Below, piece by piece: positions 16,757 through 25,892 of a DNA stretch of 64,000 nucleotides (its first letter is position 1; each line of letters starts with the position of its first letter). A program made the translations under genes and the position numbers. The notes beneath the pieces are model-generated. The model saw only the letters and a list, made by a program, of their open reading frames with translations. It was not told the DNA's origin and made no database searches. Source of the DNA: Salinimicrobium catena (GTDB taxonomy: Bacteria; Bacteroidota; Bacteroidia; Flavobacteriales; Flavobacteriaceae); the NCBI RefSeq assembly GCF_900102915.1, contig NZ_FNGG01000005.1:1-64000 (forward strand), written 5' to 3'.

Positions 16757-16773
16757 TTTGGAACCTCTATTGC
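16757..16773 (+). promoter_or_regulatory. Possible sigma-54 promoter for the TonB receptor
   Basis: TTTGGAACCTCTATTGC contains GG (16760-16761) and GC (16772-16773) exactly ten bases apart, with TGGAAC and TTGCT around them, one base from the TGGCAC-N5-TTGCW consensus at the -24 box. A start near 16785 would give a 50-base leader before the ATG at 16835. Inference from pattern only. Confidence 0.4.
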
Positions 16774-16834
16774 TTCAGAAGTATGCTTTACCAAGTAACT
16801 TGCATTACATTAATCATCATAAATCAATCAAAAA

Positions 16835-19189
16835 ATGAAGAGTTTAATTCTAATTTTCGCCTTAGTATCGGCCTCAGTTTTCGGAAACAATACCGATCCT
16901 GCCATTTTAGGCAGCGTGACCGGAGTGGTCATGGACCAGCAATTTCAGGAGCCTATCCCCTATGCCTCCATCAGTGTAAAGAATGCGGAAGGTGATATCG
17001 TCACCGGAACAGTAAGTTCTGAAGACGGTACCTTCAGCCTTGAAAAACTGAAAGAAGGGACATACACTTTCCAGGTACAGTTCATGGGTTACAAAACCTA
17101 CACCGAAGAAGTGGTCATTTCGGACAGAAAGAAGGACTTTCAATTGGGAGAGATCTTCCTGGAAGCCGATGTGGCACAACTGGATGATGTGACCGTGGTG
17201 GCAGAAAGATCGACCATTGAACAGCGTATTGACCGCAAGATCATCAACGTAGGGAAAGACCTCACCACCCAGGGACCTACAGCCTCAGACATCATGAACA
17301 ACATCCCTTCGGTGAGCGTTGACCAGGACGGCAACATCGCTCTTAGGGGAAGCCAGAACGTGAAGGTCCTGGTAGACGGAAAACCTTCAAACATGGATGC
17401 CGCCACTTTGCTGAAGACCATCCCTTCCACCTCTATCAAAAAGATCGAATTGATCACGAATCCTTCCGCGAAATATGACCCGGAAGGAATGAGCGGGATC
17501 ATCAACATCGTACTGCACAAGAATACCAACCTTGGCTTTAACGGCGACGTGAGCGGAGGGGTAACCATTGGCGAACGCACCAGTTGGAACGGCTCCCTAA
17601 ACATGAACTATCGTGAGGGAAAGTTCAACTTTTACACCAACCTTGGCGCCAACGACCGTAAGAACCTCCTGGACGGGCATATTGTAAACCTCACAGATGG
17701 CTCGGGAGAATACCACGACCTGTTATTTGGGAACAGAAGTTATCTTGGAAAATTTGGGGTGGACTTCTACCTGAACGAGCGCAATACCCTTTCTTTTTTT
17801 ACCAGGCAGAACAAGTTCTACGAAGATTTTGACGGTACTGTTGACGTAAGATACCCAAATGAGCCGGATAGAAATTATTCCCAGCTTTTTGATACAGACC
17901 AGGAAAATATCTCTTCTACCTATAATTTCGTGTTTCTCCATGATTTTGAGAAAGAGGGCCACAACCTGGGATTTGAAGTAGATTACAACGAGTACACCAA
18001 TGAAGAAGAAGCATTCTATTCTTATGCCGGCAACGCAGTTGCGTCTCCCTACCAGGATGACCTGGTAAAAGACAGGTTTAACACGATTGCCAACCTTGAT
18101 TACGTAAATCCTCTGTCTGAAAAGAGCAAACTGGAACTGGGTGCAGAAGCGAGGTTGTTAAGGATCAGGAATGACTATGAATCCACCAATGAGTTCATCA
18201 ATTCGACCCTGTACGATTACCACAGGAACATCTACTCCTTCTATTCTACTTTTGGACAGGACTTTGGTAAATGGGCCTACCAGGTGGGTGCAAGACTTGA
18301 AAATTATAATGTGGAAGCCATTGAAGAGGAAGCGGTGATCTATGAAGATGATTATCTGACTTTATACCCTTCAGCGTTCGTGACCTATGTACCCGGAGAA
18401 AAGAACTCCTTCCAGGTAAGTTACAGCCGCAGGGTAGACAGGCCATCTTTTGGGCAGGTGAATCCTGTTCGACAGTTCTCCACTCCCCGACTTACCATAG
18501 TGGGAAATCCTGAATTACAGCCAGAGTTCACCAACTCCTATGAGTTGAACTACACCCGTAAGTTTGGAAGGAATTCCCTCACCGCCGGGGTATTCTACCG
18601 CAGGACCACAGATGATATTATCCAGACAATGGCCATCGATCCGCAGGATGAAGAGAACATCATCCTCACCTTTGCCAACGTCGGAGACAATGATCTTTAC
18701 GGTCTTGAATTTTCAGCGAACCTTAACCCTTACCGGTTCTGGGACCTTAACGCCAGCTTCAATCTGTACAGCCAAACCCTTTCTGGATTCATTGGCACAG
18801 AGTATATCGAGGATGAGAACACGAATTACAGGATCCAGGTCAACAATACCTTCAAGGTGACAGACCGGTTTAGATTACAGCTCTTCGGAATGTACAACAG
18901 TCCTCATTCAACTTTGCAGTTTGACATAGAAGATTCTTACTTCTTCAATGCCGGTGCCAGGTACAGCTTCTGGGAAGACAGGGCATCAATAAGCCTGAAT
19001 GTGAATGACATTTTTGACACCATGAGCCAGGACATCAGTACCACCAGGCCTCTTCCACAGGAAGGAAGTTTCATGCCCGACACTCAGACCGTATACGCAG
19101 GATTCTCCTACAGGTTTGGCGGCGGCAAGAACAAAGCCCTTCAAAGAAAACAACGTGACGACAATACTGCCAATGGCGGAATGTTCTAA
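16835..19189 (+). CDS. TonB-dependent receptor family outer-membrane protein
   Basis: A 784-residue outer-membrane protein. A signal peptide (MKSLILIFALVSASVFG) is followed by a carboxypeptidase-regulatory-like beta sandwich (about 28-115, GVVMDQQFQEPIPYASISV), a plug region (about 125-230, with DIMNNIPSVSVDQDGNIALRG) and a beta barrel ending in the C-terminal half. It belongs to the OMP_b-brl_3 type rather than the SusC type, and no SusD partner is adjacent. Substrate unknown; uptake of a siderophore, peptide or glycan are all possible. A shared bidirectional terminator separates it from fabH. Confidence 0.9.
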   Translation: MKSLILIFALVSASVFGNNTDPAILGSVTGVVMDQQFQEPIPYASISVKNAEGDIVTGTVSSEDGTFSLEKLKEGTYTFQVQFMGYKTYTEEVVISDRKKDFQLGEIFLEADVAQLDDVTVVAERSTIEQRIDRKIINVGKDLTTQGPTASDIMNNIPSVSVDQDGNIALRGSQNVKVLVDGKPSNMDAATLLKTIPSTSIKKIELITNPSAKYDPEGMSGIINIVLHKNTNLGFNGDVSGGVTIGERTSWNGSLNMNYREGKFNFYTNLGANDRKNLLDGHIVNLTDGSGEYHDLLFGNRSYLGKFGVDFYLNERNTLSFFTRQNKFYEDFDGTVDVRYPNEPDRNYSQLFDTDQENISSTYNFVFLHDFEKEGHNLGFEVDYNEYTNEEEAFYSYAGNAVASPYQDDLVKDRFNTIANLDYVNPLSEKSKLELGAEARLLRIRNDYESTNEFINSTLYDYHRNIYSFYSTFGQDFGKWAYQVGARLENYNVEAIEEEAVIYEDDYLTLYPSAFVTYVPGEKNSFQVSYSRRVDRPSFGQVNPVRQFSTPRLTIVGNPELQPEFTNSYELNYTRKFGRNSLTAGVFYRRTTDDIIQTMAIDPQDEENIILTFANVGDNDLYGLEFSANLNPYRFWDLNASFNLYSQTLSGFIGTEYIEDENTNYRIQVNNTFKVTDRFRLQLFGMYNSPHSTLQFDIEDSYFFNAGARYSFWEDRASISLNVNDIFDTMSQDISTTRPLPQEGSFMPDTQTVYAGFSYRFGGGKNKALQRKQRDDNTANGGMF

Positions 19190-19211
19190 ACCTTTGTTTG
19201 ATTAGCCAAAA

Positions 19212-19245
19212 AAAACCGCAACGAAAGTCGTTGCGGTTTTTTGTT
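19212..19245. terminator. Bidirectional terminator
   Basis: A perfect 13-bp stem AAAACCGCAACGA (19212-19224) with TCGTTGCGGTTTT (19228-19240) and a 3-nt loop, with A- and T-tracts on both sides. It serves the TonB receptor gene on the plus strand and fabH on the minus strand. Confidence 0.9.
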
Positions 19246-19281
19246 TATATGACTTTATCCGGATAAAATTCCGAGTAATTA

Positions 19282-20292
19282 TTACCATTTCATGATGGCG
19301 CTGGCCCAGGTAAAGCCGCTACCAAAGGCAGCAAGCACTACGGTGTCACCCTCTTTGATCTTTCCATTTTCCCAGGCCTCGGTTAAGGCAATAGGAATGG
19401 AAGCTGCGGTGGTATTACCATACTTCTGAATATTGTTGTACACCTGGTCATCGCTTAATTTGAATTTCTGCTGAATGAACTGCGAGATCCTCAGGTTGGC
19501 CTGATGCGGAATAAGCATGTCGATATCCTTCACATCAAGACCGTTTGCCTGCAGTCCTTCCATGATCACTTCAGAAAAACGTACTACCGCGTTCTTGAAC
19601 ACGAACTGCCCGTTCATGTAGGGATAGTAAGGAATGTCATCTCCCTGCGGATTTTCAGCAATGATCTCTGGCACCCAGTGCAAAGTGCTTGGTCCCTTCA
19701 GGGAAAGCTCAAGCGCGTGTTTTCCTTCGGAATGCAAATGGGTTGAAAGAATTCCCTGCCCGTTATGGTCACTGCGGGTAACTACGGCAGCTCCTGCCCC
19801 ATCCCCGAAGATGACAGAAACCCCTCTTCCGCGGGTGGTAAAATCCAATCCCCCGCTGTGGTTCTCACTTCCAATCACAAGCACATTCTGGTACATGCCG
19901 GTCTTGATGTATTGATCGGCCACAGACAGGGCGTAGATAAAGCCACTGCACTGGTTTCTTACATCAAGTGCCGGGCAGGTATTGATATCCAGCATATCCT
20001 GCACCTGTACCCCTCCTCCAGGGAAATAATAATCCGGACTTAGGGTGGCAAAAACGATAAGGTCAATATCGTCTTTAGAAATTCCGGCTCTTTCAATGGC
20101 GATCTTCGCGGCTTTCACCCCCATAGTAGCGGTGGTATTGCCGTCTCCTTTCTTAATATGACGGCGCTCTTTAATCCCGGTTCTCTCCTGGATCCACTCG
20201 TCATTTGTGTCCATTAATTTGGCAAGGTCGTCATTAGTCACCACATTTTCCGGCACATAACTACCAAGACCTGCTATTTTTGACTGATACAT
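19282..20292 (-). CDS. fabH: 3-oxoacyl-ACP synthase III (FabH)
   Basis: A 336-residue ketoacyl-ACP synthase III that condenses acetyl-CoA (or a branched acyl-CoA) with malonyl-ACP to start fatty acid synthesis. The catalytic Cys is in VRNQCSGFIYAL (about 116), His in LIPHQANLRI (about 255) and Asn in YGNTTAASIP (about 287); the triad is complete. Length is normal. The gene stands alone here, not with plsX or rpmF, so it may be a second copy in the genome; in Bacteroidota, FabH often favours branched primers. Divergent from the S9 peptidase gene. Confidence 0.95.
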   Translation of the reverse strand: MYQSKIAGLGSYVPENVVTNDDLAKLMDTNDEWIQERTGIKERRHIKKGDGNTTATMGVKAAKIAIERAGISKDDIDLIVFATLSPDYYFPGGGVQVQDMLDINTCPALDVRNQCSGFIYALSVADQYIKTGMYQNVLVIGSENHSGGLDFTTRGRGVSVIFGDGAGAAVVTRSDHNGQGILSTHLHSEGKHALELSLKGPSTLHWVPEIIAENPQGDDIPYYPYMNGQFVFKNAVVRFSEVIMEGLQANGLDVKDIDMLIPHQANLRISQFIQQKFKLSDDQVYNNIQKYGNTTAASIPIALTEAWENGKIKEGDTVVLAAFGSGFTWASAIMKW

Positions 20293-20423
20293 TTATTATT
20301 ATTTAGGATCTGATAAAATATTTCTCTTAATTTAAGCAATTAATAAAAATTGCCGGCGCAATATAAGAAAGATTAACTTTTTGGATTTATTAATGTATGA
20401 AATACTCTTTTAAATTTCTTCCT

Positions 20424-22886
20424 ATGAAACAACTCTCTTTTTACTTTCTAAGTCTTTTTATCACGGCCAGCATGCTGGCCCAGGAAAAACTTACTTACCA
20501 GAAACCTTCCAACGAGATCCTGGAACTGGTAGACGTGAGCCCCGCCCCATCCACCCTCGTGGACAGCAAGGGGGAAACAGTGATCTTTCTTTACCGCGAC
20601 CCTTACAAATCTATCGCGGAACTCAGTGAAGAAGAATTGCGTCTTGGCGGCCTTCGTATCAATCCCGCTACCAACATTGGCAGCCGCACCAACTACTACA
20701 ACAACATTAAGCTGAAGTCCATAGATGGAGATCAGCCTCAACCGGTTACCGGCCTTCCGGAAGCTGCCCGGCTTTCAAACTTCAACTGGTCACCAGATGA
20801 AAGCAAGATGGCCTTTACACATACTACTACAAAAGGGGTGGAACTGTGGGTAATGGATATTGCCTCCAGGCAGGCAAAGAAACTTACCGGGGCTAATCTC
20901 AATGCGAATCTTGGCAATCCGGCCGATTGGTTTGAAGACGGAAAAGCCTTACTGGTAAAAATGCTTCCCGATGACCGAAAGGAACTTATTGACACAAAAA
21001 CTGCAGTTCCCTCAGGACCGACCATTTCAACAAGCGACGGGGAAAAGGCCCAGAACCGGACTTACCAGGACCTTTTACAAAACCCGAATGATGAGCATAA
21101 TTTTGAGCAGCTGGCAAAGTCAAAACTGGTAAAAGTTTCCCTTGACGGCTCTTCTTCTGAATGGAAACCGGCCGACATGTACAGGCAGATCTCTTTTTCA
21201 CCTGACGGAAACTACGTGATGGTCACTACCATAAAAAGACCTTTTTCTTACCTGGTGCCTTATTACAGGTTCCCTTCTGAAAGCATTGTTTATGACAAAG
21301 CCGGAAACCTGGTAAGCAAGGTGCTCGAAGTGCCATTGACCGAAGTCTTGCCGCAGGGCTTCATGGCCGAGAGAGAAGGAAAAAGAGATATGCAGTGGCG
21401 CAGCGACAAGCCGGCTACCCTTGTGTATGCAATGGCACTTGACAAAGGAGATCCCGAAGTAGAAGTACCTTTTCGAGATGAAGTGTTCCTGCTTGAAGCA
21501 CCTTTTAAAGGAGACGGAAAATCAGTTTTAAAGACCAAAGATCGTTACGCCGGTATTATCTGGGGTGATGACAATACTGCCATTGCACGGGATTACTGGT
21601 GGAACACGAGGAATACCAGAACTTATGTTTTTGACCCCTCTAATCCTTCCAAAGAAGCCAAGGTGCTGTTCGACAGAAATTACCAGGACGTTTACAGCGA
21701 TCCCGGAGATTTCGTGACACACAAGAATAAGTTCGGAACTTCTGTGCTAACCCTTGAAGGCCAAAACGCCTTTTTAATGGGTGCAGGTTATAGCGAAGAA
21801 GGTCAATTTCCTTTTGTGGACAAGATCAACCTGAAAACACAAAAGAAAGATCGTCTTTACCAGTCTTCCTATACAGATAAGAAGGAAACTCTGGTAGAGG
21901 CTATCGACATGAAAAAAGGAAAGATCCTGGTTCGCATTGAATCTCCGGTAGAATATCCTAATTATTACATCAGGAACCTCAACAAGAAGAACAGCCTTAC
22001 GCAGGTCACCGACTTTGAAAATCCGTTCAAGGCACTGCAGGGAGTACACAAGGAAGTGATCACCTATGAACGTGAAGACGGCCTGGAACTGAATGCCACT
22101 CTTTATCTTCCGGTAGGATATGATAAGGAGAAGAAGGAGAAAGCGCCGATGATCATGTGGGCTTATCCGCGAGAATACAAAGACAAGAACAGCGCCTCTC
22201 AGAACACTTCCAATCCAAATGAATTTACCTACCCCTATTATGGCTCTCCCATCTACTGGGTGACCAAAGGTTATGTAGTGCTTGACGACACTTCTTTCCC
22301 TATTGTAGGTGAAGGTGAAACCGAACCAAACGACAGCTTCAGGGACCAGTTGGTGGCCAATGCCAAAGCAGCCATAGACGCGGTAGACGAAATGGGTTAC
22401 ATTGACAGAAACCGGGTAGCGGTTGGAGGACACAGTTACGGGGCCTTTATGGTGGCGAACCTGCTATCACACTCCGATCTTTTTGCAGCCGGAATCGCGA
22501 GAAGCGGGGCTTACAACCGTACGCTTACTCCGTTCGGATTTCAAAGCGAAGAACGCAACTACTGGGAAGCGCCTGAAGTATATTACACCATGTCGCCTTT
22601 CATGCACGCAGAAAAAATGGACGAGCCCTTATTGCTGATCCATGGAGAAGCCGATAACAACTCCGGAACTTATCCTATGCAAAGCGAGCGCTATTTTAAC
22701 GCTCTTAAAGGACTTGGAGCGACAGCGAGGCTGGTTATGCTGCCCAAAGAAAGCCACGGGTACAGAGCAAAGGAATCTGTGCTGCACGTGCTGTGGGAGC
22801 AGGACCAGTGGCTGGAAAAATACGTAAAGAACAAGGACCCGGAGGAGGAAGTTTCAGAAAACGCTACTCCCCAGCTTCAGAATTAA
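20424..22886 (+). CDS. S9 family peptidase (prolyl oligopeptidase-like), secreted
   Basis: An 820-residue serine peptidase. I take MKQLSFYFLSLFITASMLAQ at 20424 as start because it forms a clean signal peptide; an ATG nine codons upstream (20397) is possible. Residues 60-560 are a beta-propeller-like region and the C-terminal alpha/beta hydrolase holds nucleophile Ser in GGHSYGAFM, Asp in HGEADNNSG and His in ESHGYRAKE. Relatives include the glutamyl-endopeptidase-type S9 enzymes. Predicted periplasmic; probably takes part in peptide use. Ends before a strong terminator. Confidence 0.92.
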   Translation: MKQLSFYFLSLFITASMLAQEKLTYQKPSNEILELVDVSPAPSTLVDSKGETVIFLYRDPYKSIAELSEEELRLGGLRINPATNIGSRTNYYNNIKLKSIDGDQPQPVTGLPEAARLSNFNWSPDESKMAFTHTTTKGVELWVMDIASRQAKKLTGANLNANLGNPADWFEDGKALLVKMLPDDRKELIDTKTAVPSGPTISTSDGEKAQNRTYQDLLQNPNDEHNFEQLAKSKLVKVSLDGSSSEWKPADMYRQISFSPDGNYVMVTTIKRPFSYLVPYYRFPSESIVYDKAGNLVSKVLEVPLTEVLPQGFMAEREGKRDMQWRSDKPATLVYAMALDKGDPEVEVPFRDEVFLLEAPFKGDGKSVLKTKDRYAGIIWGDDNTAIARDYWWNTRNTRTYVFDPSNPSKEAKVLFDRNYQDVYSDPGDFVTHKNKFGTSVLTLEGQNAFLMGAGYSEEGQFPFVDKINLKTQKKDRLYQSSYTDKKETLVEAIDMKKGKILVRIESPVEYPNYYIRNLNKKNSLTQVTDFENPFKALQGVHKEVITYEREDGLELNATLYLPVGYDKEKKEKAPMIMWAYPREYKDKNSASQNTSNPNEFTYPYYGSPIYWVTKGYVVLDDTSFPIVGEGETEPNDSFRDQLVANAKAAIDAVDEMGYIDRNRVAVGGHSYGAFMVANLLSHSDLFAAGIARSGAYNRTLTPFGFQSEERNYWEAPEVYYTMSPFMHAEKMDEPLLLIHGEADNNSGTYPMQSERYFNALKGLGATARLVMLPKESHGYRAKESVLHVLWEQDQWLEKYVKNKDPEEEVSENATPQLQN

Positions 22887-22892
22887 AAACAG

Positions 22893-22920
22893 AAAAGCCC
22901 GCAAATGCGGGCTTTTTCAT
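22893..22920 (+). terminator. Terminator after the S9 peptidase
   Basis: A perfect 10-bp stem AAAAGCCCGC (22893-22902) with GCGGGCTTTT (22907-22916) and a short loop, followed by T residues. The A-tract on the other side could also stop the convergent EF-hand gene. Confidence 0.85.
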
Positions 22921-22938
22921 TCCTATTTCTTTCACCTA

Positions 22939-23466
22939 TTAGTAATCATCTCTTTCGTAAAAGGATTCGTTGACAGTATACTCTTCCTCATCAAGGAAAC
23001 CGTCACCGTCATCATCCCAATCGTTAAAGAGACCGCTGTTCCACTCATCATTATCAAGGCTGCCGTCACGATTGCGGTCATAGGCATCAAACCAATCATT
23101 GTTTTCGGCAAAACCTTCATTCCATTCATCATTGTCTATGGCATCATCTCTATTCGTGTCAAAGTCATCAAAATCGTAGGTACCGGTATAAATACTGTAC
23201 ATTCTTTCTGAACCTTCGTTCCACTCATTTTCGTTAATGCGTTCATCTCGATCTCTGTCGGTTGTTCTGAAGGTAGTTTCATTGAATTCATCATCGTCGA
23301 TCAATCCGTCGCTATCTGTATCCCACAGGTCATAGTCTTCATCGTTGGTTTCTGCAAACTCATTTTCATCCCAAACCCCGTCATTGTTCTCATCATAAGT
23401 GTCAAAATCCTGGGCGAATATGGCGGTGGTAAACAAGAAAAACAGGCTAAAGCTTAAAGTTTTCAT
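22939..23466 (-). CDS. Secreted protein with six EF-hand-like motifs
   Basis: A 175-residue protein: signal peptide MKTLSFSLFFLFTTAIFA, then six Asp-rich EF-hand-type loops (DENNDGVWDENEF, DTDSDGLIDDDEF, DRDRDERINENEW, DTNRDDAIDNDEW, DRNRDGSLDNDEW, DDDGDGFLDEEEY). Each has the DxDxDG-like calcium ligands with a Glu at position 12 in most; the third has Arg/Glu where Gly is expected. It is predicted to bind Ca2+ outside the cytoplasm. The acidic, repetitive build suggests internal duplication. Function beyond metal binding is unknown; no operon partner. Confidence 0.88.
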   Translation of the reverse strand: MKTLSFSLFFLFTTAIFAQDFDTYDENNDGVWDENEFAETNDEDYDLWDTDSDGLIDDDEFNETTFRTTDRDRDERINENEWNEGSERMYSIYTGTYDFDDFDTNRDDAIDNDEWNEGFAENNDWFDAYDRNRDGSLDNDEWNSGLFNDWDDDGDGFLDEEEYTVNESFYERDDY

Positions 23467-23647
23467 AGTGTTTGATTTTTAAGTTCGACATTTCTTTCCA
23501 TGATCCGGAATCCATTCCGAACCTATTTTAATATAACACTACAAACACCTGAAATTAAGTCATTTATGATAATTAACAGCCTGATTATCAGATTTAAAGA
23601 TAAACTAACATTTTACCCCCTAAAAGAAGGAGAACTCCAAAGCAACC

Positions 23648-24955
23648 TTACAAATACTTTCTAAACGCCCCGGTATCAACTGTCGCCCCCAATTCGTGCA
23701 GCAACATATAAAGCCCCATAAAGGTACGGCTGATGTATATAAAATGTTCACTGCCACGGTTGGTGTTCATTTTCCTTAGCCCTGGATCCTTCCCATAACG
23801 TTCGCTTAGAGCGGCGATCTCTGCCAGAAATGCCGGGTCTGAAAAATCGAATTTTTCGGTGTTCAATGGACGGGAAAACAAACTCAGCATTTGATAGTAC
23901 AGCTGTGTAAAATAATTTTCCTCTGCTTCTGAATCCGAACTTTGAAGGATCTCCAGATCATGTAACCTGGACTTCAGTAATTCGGGATCTTCAAAATTTT
24001 CCTTTTTGGTCAACTCAAAGTAAGGTTGATAGAATTCCTCAGGCAATCTTTTAATGCATCCGAAATCTATAGCAATTAGGTTGTTTTCCTCGTCTACCAG
24101 GAAATTCCCGGGGTGCGGATCGGCATGCACAGCTTTTAAGCCATGGATCTGGAACAGATAAAAATCCCAAAGCGTCTGTCCTATTTTGTCAGCAGCCTTT
24201 TTGTCCTTATTAGTTTTGGCAAAATCACTTAGGTGCCGGCCATGCATCCAATCCATGGTGATGATCTTTTCGCTGGAAAGCTCCTCGTAATACTTCGGAA
24301 AATACATATTCGGAATCACTTCGCAGGCTTCGGAAATTTCTTTGCTCTGTTTCACTTCCAGCAGATAGTCGGTCTCCTCCAGCAGCTTCCCTTCCACTTC
24401 CCTGAAGAACTTTTCAGAATCCTTTGCCTTCAGGTTAAACATTTTGAGGGCTATGGGCTTTACCATTGCGAGGTCTGAGCTAATGCTTTCGGCCACGCCG
24501 GGATACTGTATCTTTACAGCCAGCTCTTTTCCGTCTTTTGTCGCTTTGTGCACCTGACCAATGCTCGCCGCATTGACCGACTCCCTGGAAAAGGAATCGA
24601 ACAGGTCTTCTGGATATACGCCATGATATTTTTTAAAGGTCTTTCTAACCAGGGGAGCAGATAGCGGCGGTACGCTGAATTGTGCCAGGCTGAATTTCTC
24701 CACATACGCGCCCGGCAACAGGTTCTTTTCCATAGAGAGCATTTGCGCCAGCTTGAGCGCACTGCCTTTAAGGCTTTTCAAACCATTGTAGATATCATCT
24801 GCATTGCTCTGGTGCAGCTCCTCGAGGGAAGCTTCAGGATTTACCGCTTTTTTGCTGTAATATTTCAGGTAGTTGCCTCCCACCTTCAGGCCTGTTTGCA
24901 ACATTTTACCGGTGCGGCCCAGTTTTCCGGTAGGTATCTTATCAATTGTCTTCAT
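23648..24955 (-). CDS. ABC1/UbiB atypical kinase-like protein
   Basis: A 435-residue AarF/ABC1/UbiB family protein. It has the KxGQ-type helix variant LKGSALKLAQMLSM (about 60-73), the nucleotide-binding loop NAASIGQVHKA (about 131-141), the catalytic block HADPHPGNFLVD (about 278) and the metal-binding IDFGCIKRL (about 297). Relatives support ubiquinone synthesis or lipid homeostasis; Bacteroidota use menaquinone, so the target here is unclear. There is no C-terminal membrane anchor of the usual UbiB kind. It is 72 bases behind a TetR regulator gene on the same strand and is probably controlled by or co-transcribed with it. Confidence 0.9.
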   Translation of the reverse strand: MKTIDKIPTGKLGRTGKMLQTGLKVGGNYLKYYSKKAVNPEASLEELHQSNADDIYNGLKSLKGSALKLAQMLSMEKNLLPGAYVEKFSLAQFSVPPLSAPLVRKTFKKYHGVYPEDLFDSFSRESVNAASIGQVHKATKDGKELAVKIQYPGVAESISSDLAMVKPIALKMFNLKAKDSEKFFREVEGKLLEETDYLLEVKQSKEISEACEVIPNMYFPKYYEELSSEKIITMDWMHGRHLSDFAKTNKDKKAADKIGQTLWDFYLFQIHGLKAVHADPHPGNFLVDEENNLIAIDFGCIKRLPEEFYQPYFELTKKENFEDPELLKSRLHDLEILQSSDSEAEENYFTQLYYQMLSLFSRPLNTEKFDFSDPAFLAEIAALSERYGKDPGLRKMNTNRGSEHFIYISRTFMGLYMLLHELGATVDTGAFRKYL

Positions 24956-25027
24956 AGATTTTTTTCAGAAAAAACCCGCAGCAGAACAGTAGGGGTCTTC
25001 TAACTGCGGGTAATTAACGGGGATGGA

Positions 25028-25696
25028 TCAGGCCATTTTTTCTTTCCAGATAAACTTGCCAAAGTCCAGCACCCGTTCTAAAGCTGTCGTATCAAACAGG
25101 TCAAAGACCGTGTTTACCGATTTCTCTATCGCCACATCTGTTTTTTCGAACTGCAGGGAACTATCATCCATCCAGAACTTCAACAGAAACAGCAACTGTA
25201 GCCAGGTAGCTTCAGCAAAAGCAGATCCGGGAGTTTTTATGGTCCTCTCCTCTTCTGCAAACCTGCTTTCCCTGATAAGGTCGCGGGAAAACTCTTTTAC
25301 TCTTTTTCGCAACCCGGTCAATTGCTGCAGTTTTTTTAGCGCTCCTTTCTCCTGTTTCAGGCTAAAGAGGACATAGCTCCTGTTAGCAGACAGGATCTCG
25401 AAAAATGTATAGTAAAATGTCAGTAACTTTTCTCTAGCCGAAAAGCCCGAATATTCTTCGCTTTTTTGCATCACTTCAGTCGTATGTTCAAAAAAGCGCT
25501 CCCAAACACCTTTTTGGAGGGCTGCAAAACTTCCGAAAAAAGAATAGAAATCCTCCTCCTTTAGGTTATTATCTTTTGTGAATTTATAGATGTTCTTTGG
25601 AGTCGTACCCGTTTCGAGGACCTGATCCATGTAAAGGGCGATCAGCCTTTCCCGGGTAAGCTTCTCCTTTTTAGTAGTTTTCTTAGTAGTGGCCAT
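25028..25696 (-). CDS. TetR-like transcriptional regulator
   Basis: A 222-residue protein with a TetR-type N-terminal helix-turn-helix (about 12-60: RERLIALYMDQVLETGTTPKNIYKF and DNNLKEEDFYSFFG) and a helical ligand-binding C-terminal domain with no membrane segment. The N-terminal tail MATTKKTTKKEK is basic. A TetR gene next to an ABC1 kinase recurs in flavobacteria, from memory. It probably represses its own operon; the ligand is unknown. It is divergent from htpG with a 196-base shared upstream region. Confidence 0.85.
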   Translation of the reverse strand: MATTKKTTKKEKLTRERLIALYMDQVLETGTTPKNIYKFTKDNNLKEEDFYSFFGSFAALQKGVWERFFEHTTEVMQKSEEYSGFSAREKLLTFYYTFFEILSANRSYVLFSLKQEKGALKKLQQLTGLRKRVKEFSRDLIRESRFAEEERTIKTPGSAFAEATWLQLLFLLKFWMDDSSLQFEKTDVAIEKSVNTVFDLFDTTALERVLDFGKFIWKEKMA

Positions 25697-25830
25697 TCCG
25701 TTTGTGGTTTTGATTCAGCTAGTTACATTCAAAAATGATGCAAAACACTGTCAGCCAGCCTCATGCTCCTGTTTAGACGGAAAAAACTCTTTATCATTAC
25801 AATTTATGTCAGTTTGTCAGCGAAGTTTCC

Positions 25831-25847
25831 TTGGTACTTTTTTTGCC
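25831..25847 (+). promoter_or_regulatory. Possible sigma-54 promoter for htpG
   Basis: TTGGTACTTTTTTTGCC carries GG at 25833-25834 and GC at 25845-25846, exactly ten bases apart, with TGGTAC-N5-TTGCC around them, close to the TGGCAC-N5-TTGCA consensus of RpoN promoters. A start near 25858 would leave a leader of about 35 bases before the htpG ATG at 25893. Confidence 0.55.
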
Positions 25848-25892
25848 TTTTGGTGGCTGAACAATTTTAATAGTATCTAAACATCAAATTAT

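Noticed and set aside
21774-22433. A 219-codon minus-strand frame inside the S9 peptidase gene
   Set aside because: Shadow of the catalytic domain on the other strand; no motif and no regulatory signals.
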